This document shows positions 5,538 through 6,046 of a stretch of DNA of 6,046 bases, piece by piece (the first letter of the stretch is position 1; every line of letters starts with the position of its first letter). Source of the DNA: Enteractinococcus sp. (GTDB lineage: Bacteria > Actinomycetota > Actinomycetes > Actinomycetales > Micrococcaceae); the NCBI GenBank assembly GCA_029267455.1, contig JAJUIX010000079.1, positions 1 through 6,046 of the forward strand, read 5' to 3'. The notes under the pieces were generated by a model. The model worked only from the letters and a program-made list of their open reading frames with translations. It had not been told where the DNA came from and did no database searches. The translations under genes and the position numbers were made by a program.

Positions 5538-6046
5538 ATGGCAGATGATTCGGGATTAATACTGGTTGACAAACCTGCGGGGTGGACTTCTCACGACGTG
5601 GTGGCCCGCACCCGCAAAATTGCCGGTACCCGAAAAGTCGGCCACGCAGGCACGCTGGACCCGATGGCCACCGGATTATTGGTCATCGGGTTCAACAAGG
5701 CCACCCGGTTACTGACCTATATCGTTGATACGACCAAGACGTATCGAGCAACGATACGGCTTGGTCACAACACCACCACCGATGACGCCGACGGTGAGAT
5801 CGTTCAAACCCGATATGCCAATGCCGTTACCAAAGAGCAACTTCACCAGGCTGTTGAAGCGCTCACCGGTACTATCCAACAGGTCCCATCATCAGTCTCA
5901 GCCATCAAAATTGATGGGAAACGGGCTTATCAACGAGTCCGCGACGGTGAAACAGTTGACATCCCAGCACGGGAAGTCACCATCCACCGATTCGAGATCG
6001 AGGACATCCAGCGCGCCGTCGACGGCAAAACCATTGACGTTCAGGT
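5538..6046 (+). CDS. truB: tRNA pseudouridine(55) synthase TruB, 3' end cut by window
   Basis: TruB converts U55 of the tRNA T-loop to pseudouridine and also acts as a tRNA chaperone. From ATG 5538 the first 169 codons are present and the frame stays open to the window edge; the full protein is usually about 290-310 aa. It begins MADDSGLILVDKPAGWTSHDVV. The catalytic motif GHAGTLDPMATGLL is at residues 35-48 with Asp41 as the nucleophile. Further motifs are KTYRATIRLG (about 68-77) and QVPSSVSAIKIDGKRAYQRVR (about 116-136), the conserved Q.P...SA.K..G.RAY line. The missing part would include the rest of the catalytic domain and the PUA-like end. AAGGA at 5526-5530, inside the end of rbfA, gives a 7-base gap to the ATG, which indicates translational coupling with rbfA. 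Confidence 0.96.
   Translation, partial: MADDSGLILVDKPAGWTSHDVVARTRKIAGTRKVGHAGTLDPMATGLLVIGFNKATRLLTYIVDTTKTYRATIRLGHNTTTDDADGEIVQTRYANAVTKEQLHQAVEALTGTIQQVPSSVSAIKIDGKRAYQRVRDGETVDIPAREVTIHRFEIEDIQRAVDGKTIDVQ

Overview
The window is an ordinary-looking translation and transcription-factor operon from an actinobacterium, read entirely on the + strand: rimP, nusA, rnpM (ylxR), infB, rbfA and the 5' part of truB. The organism is probably in the Micrococcales and close to Micrococcaceae. Supporting signs are GTG starts on nusA and infB, a short NusA with no C-terminal acidic repeats, no ylxQ between rnpM and infB, an IF-2 with a long Ala/Pro/Lys then Gly/Arg-rich N-terminal region containing RPGNNPF and GAFGR, and an RbfA tail ending in ATYAGDEDPYKE. 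Base composition looks only moderately GC-rich by eye (not counted), which would suit a lower-GC genus of that family. The genus cannot be fixed from this window.

Layout: bases 1-70 hold the upstream region and an AGGAG for rimP, with no convincing promoter. rimP (71-640) is followed by a 76-base gap. nusA (717-1721) starts at a GTG behind GGAGG. A 74-base gap holds a possible internal promoter and leads into rnpM (1796-2110). The 182 bases between rnpM and infB (2111-2292) hold no full-size gene but are densely organised. infB (2293-5058) is followed by a 62-base gap with a perfect 15-bp GC-rich hairpin, then rbfA (5121-5534) and, 3 bases later, truB (5538 to the window edge).

The genes serve ribosome biogenesis, translation initiation and transcription. 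RimP and RbfA mature the 30S subunit, IF-2 delivers initiator tRNA, TruB makes the T-loop pseudouridine of tRNA, NusA controls pausing, termination and antitermination, and RnpM is an RNA-binding modulator of RNase P.

The most interesting part is the rnpM-infB leader (2108-2297). It contains a chain of tiny ORFs linked stop-to-start by TGATG, GTGA, ATGA and ATGA junctions, three of them ending in Arg-TGA. Several hairpins follow. The last is a perfect 10-bp stem that buries the infB GTG start codon and places its Shine-Dalgarno in the loop. An upstream copy of the 3' arm could pair with the 5' arm instead. This looks like a translational control region for IF-2. That is inference from sequence and needs comparative and experimental tests.
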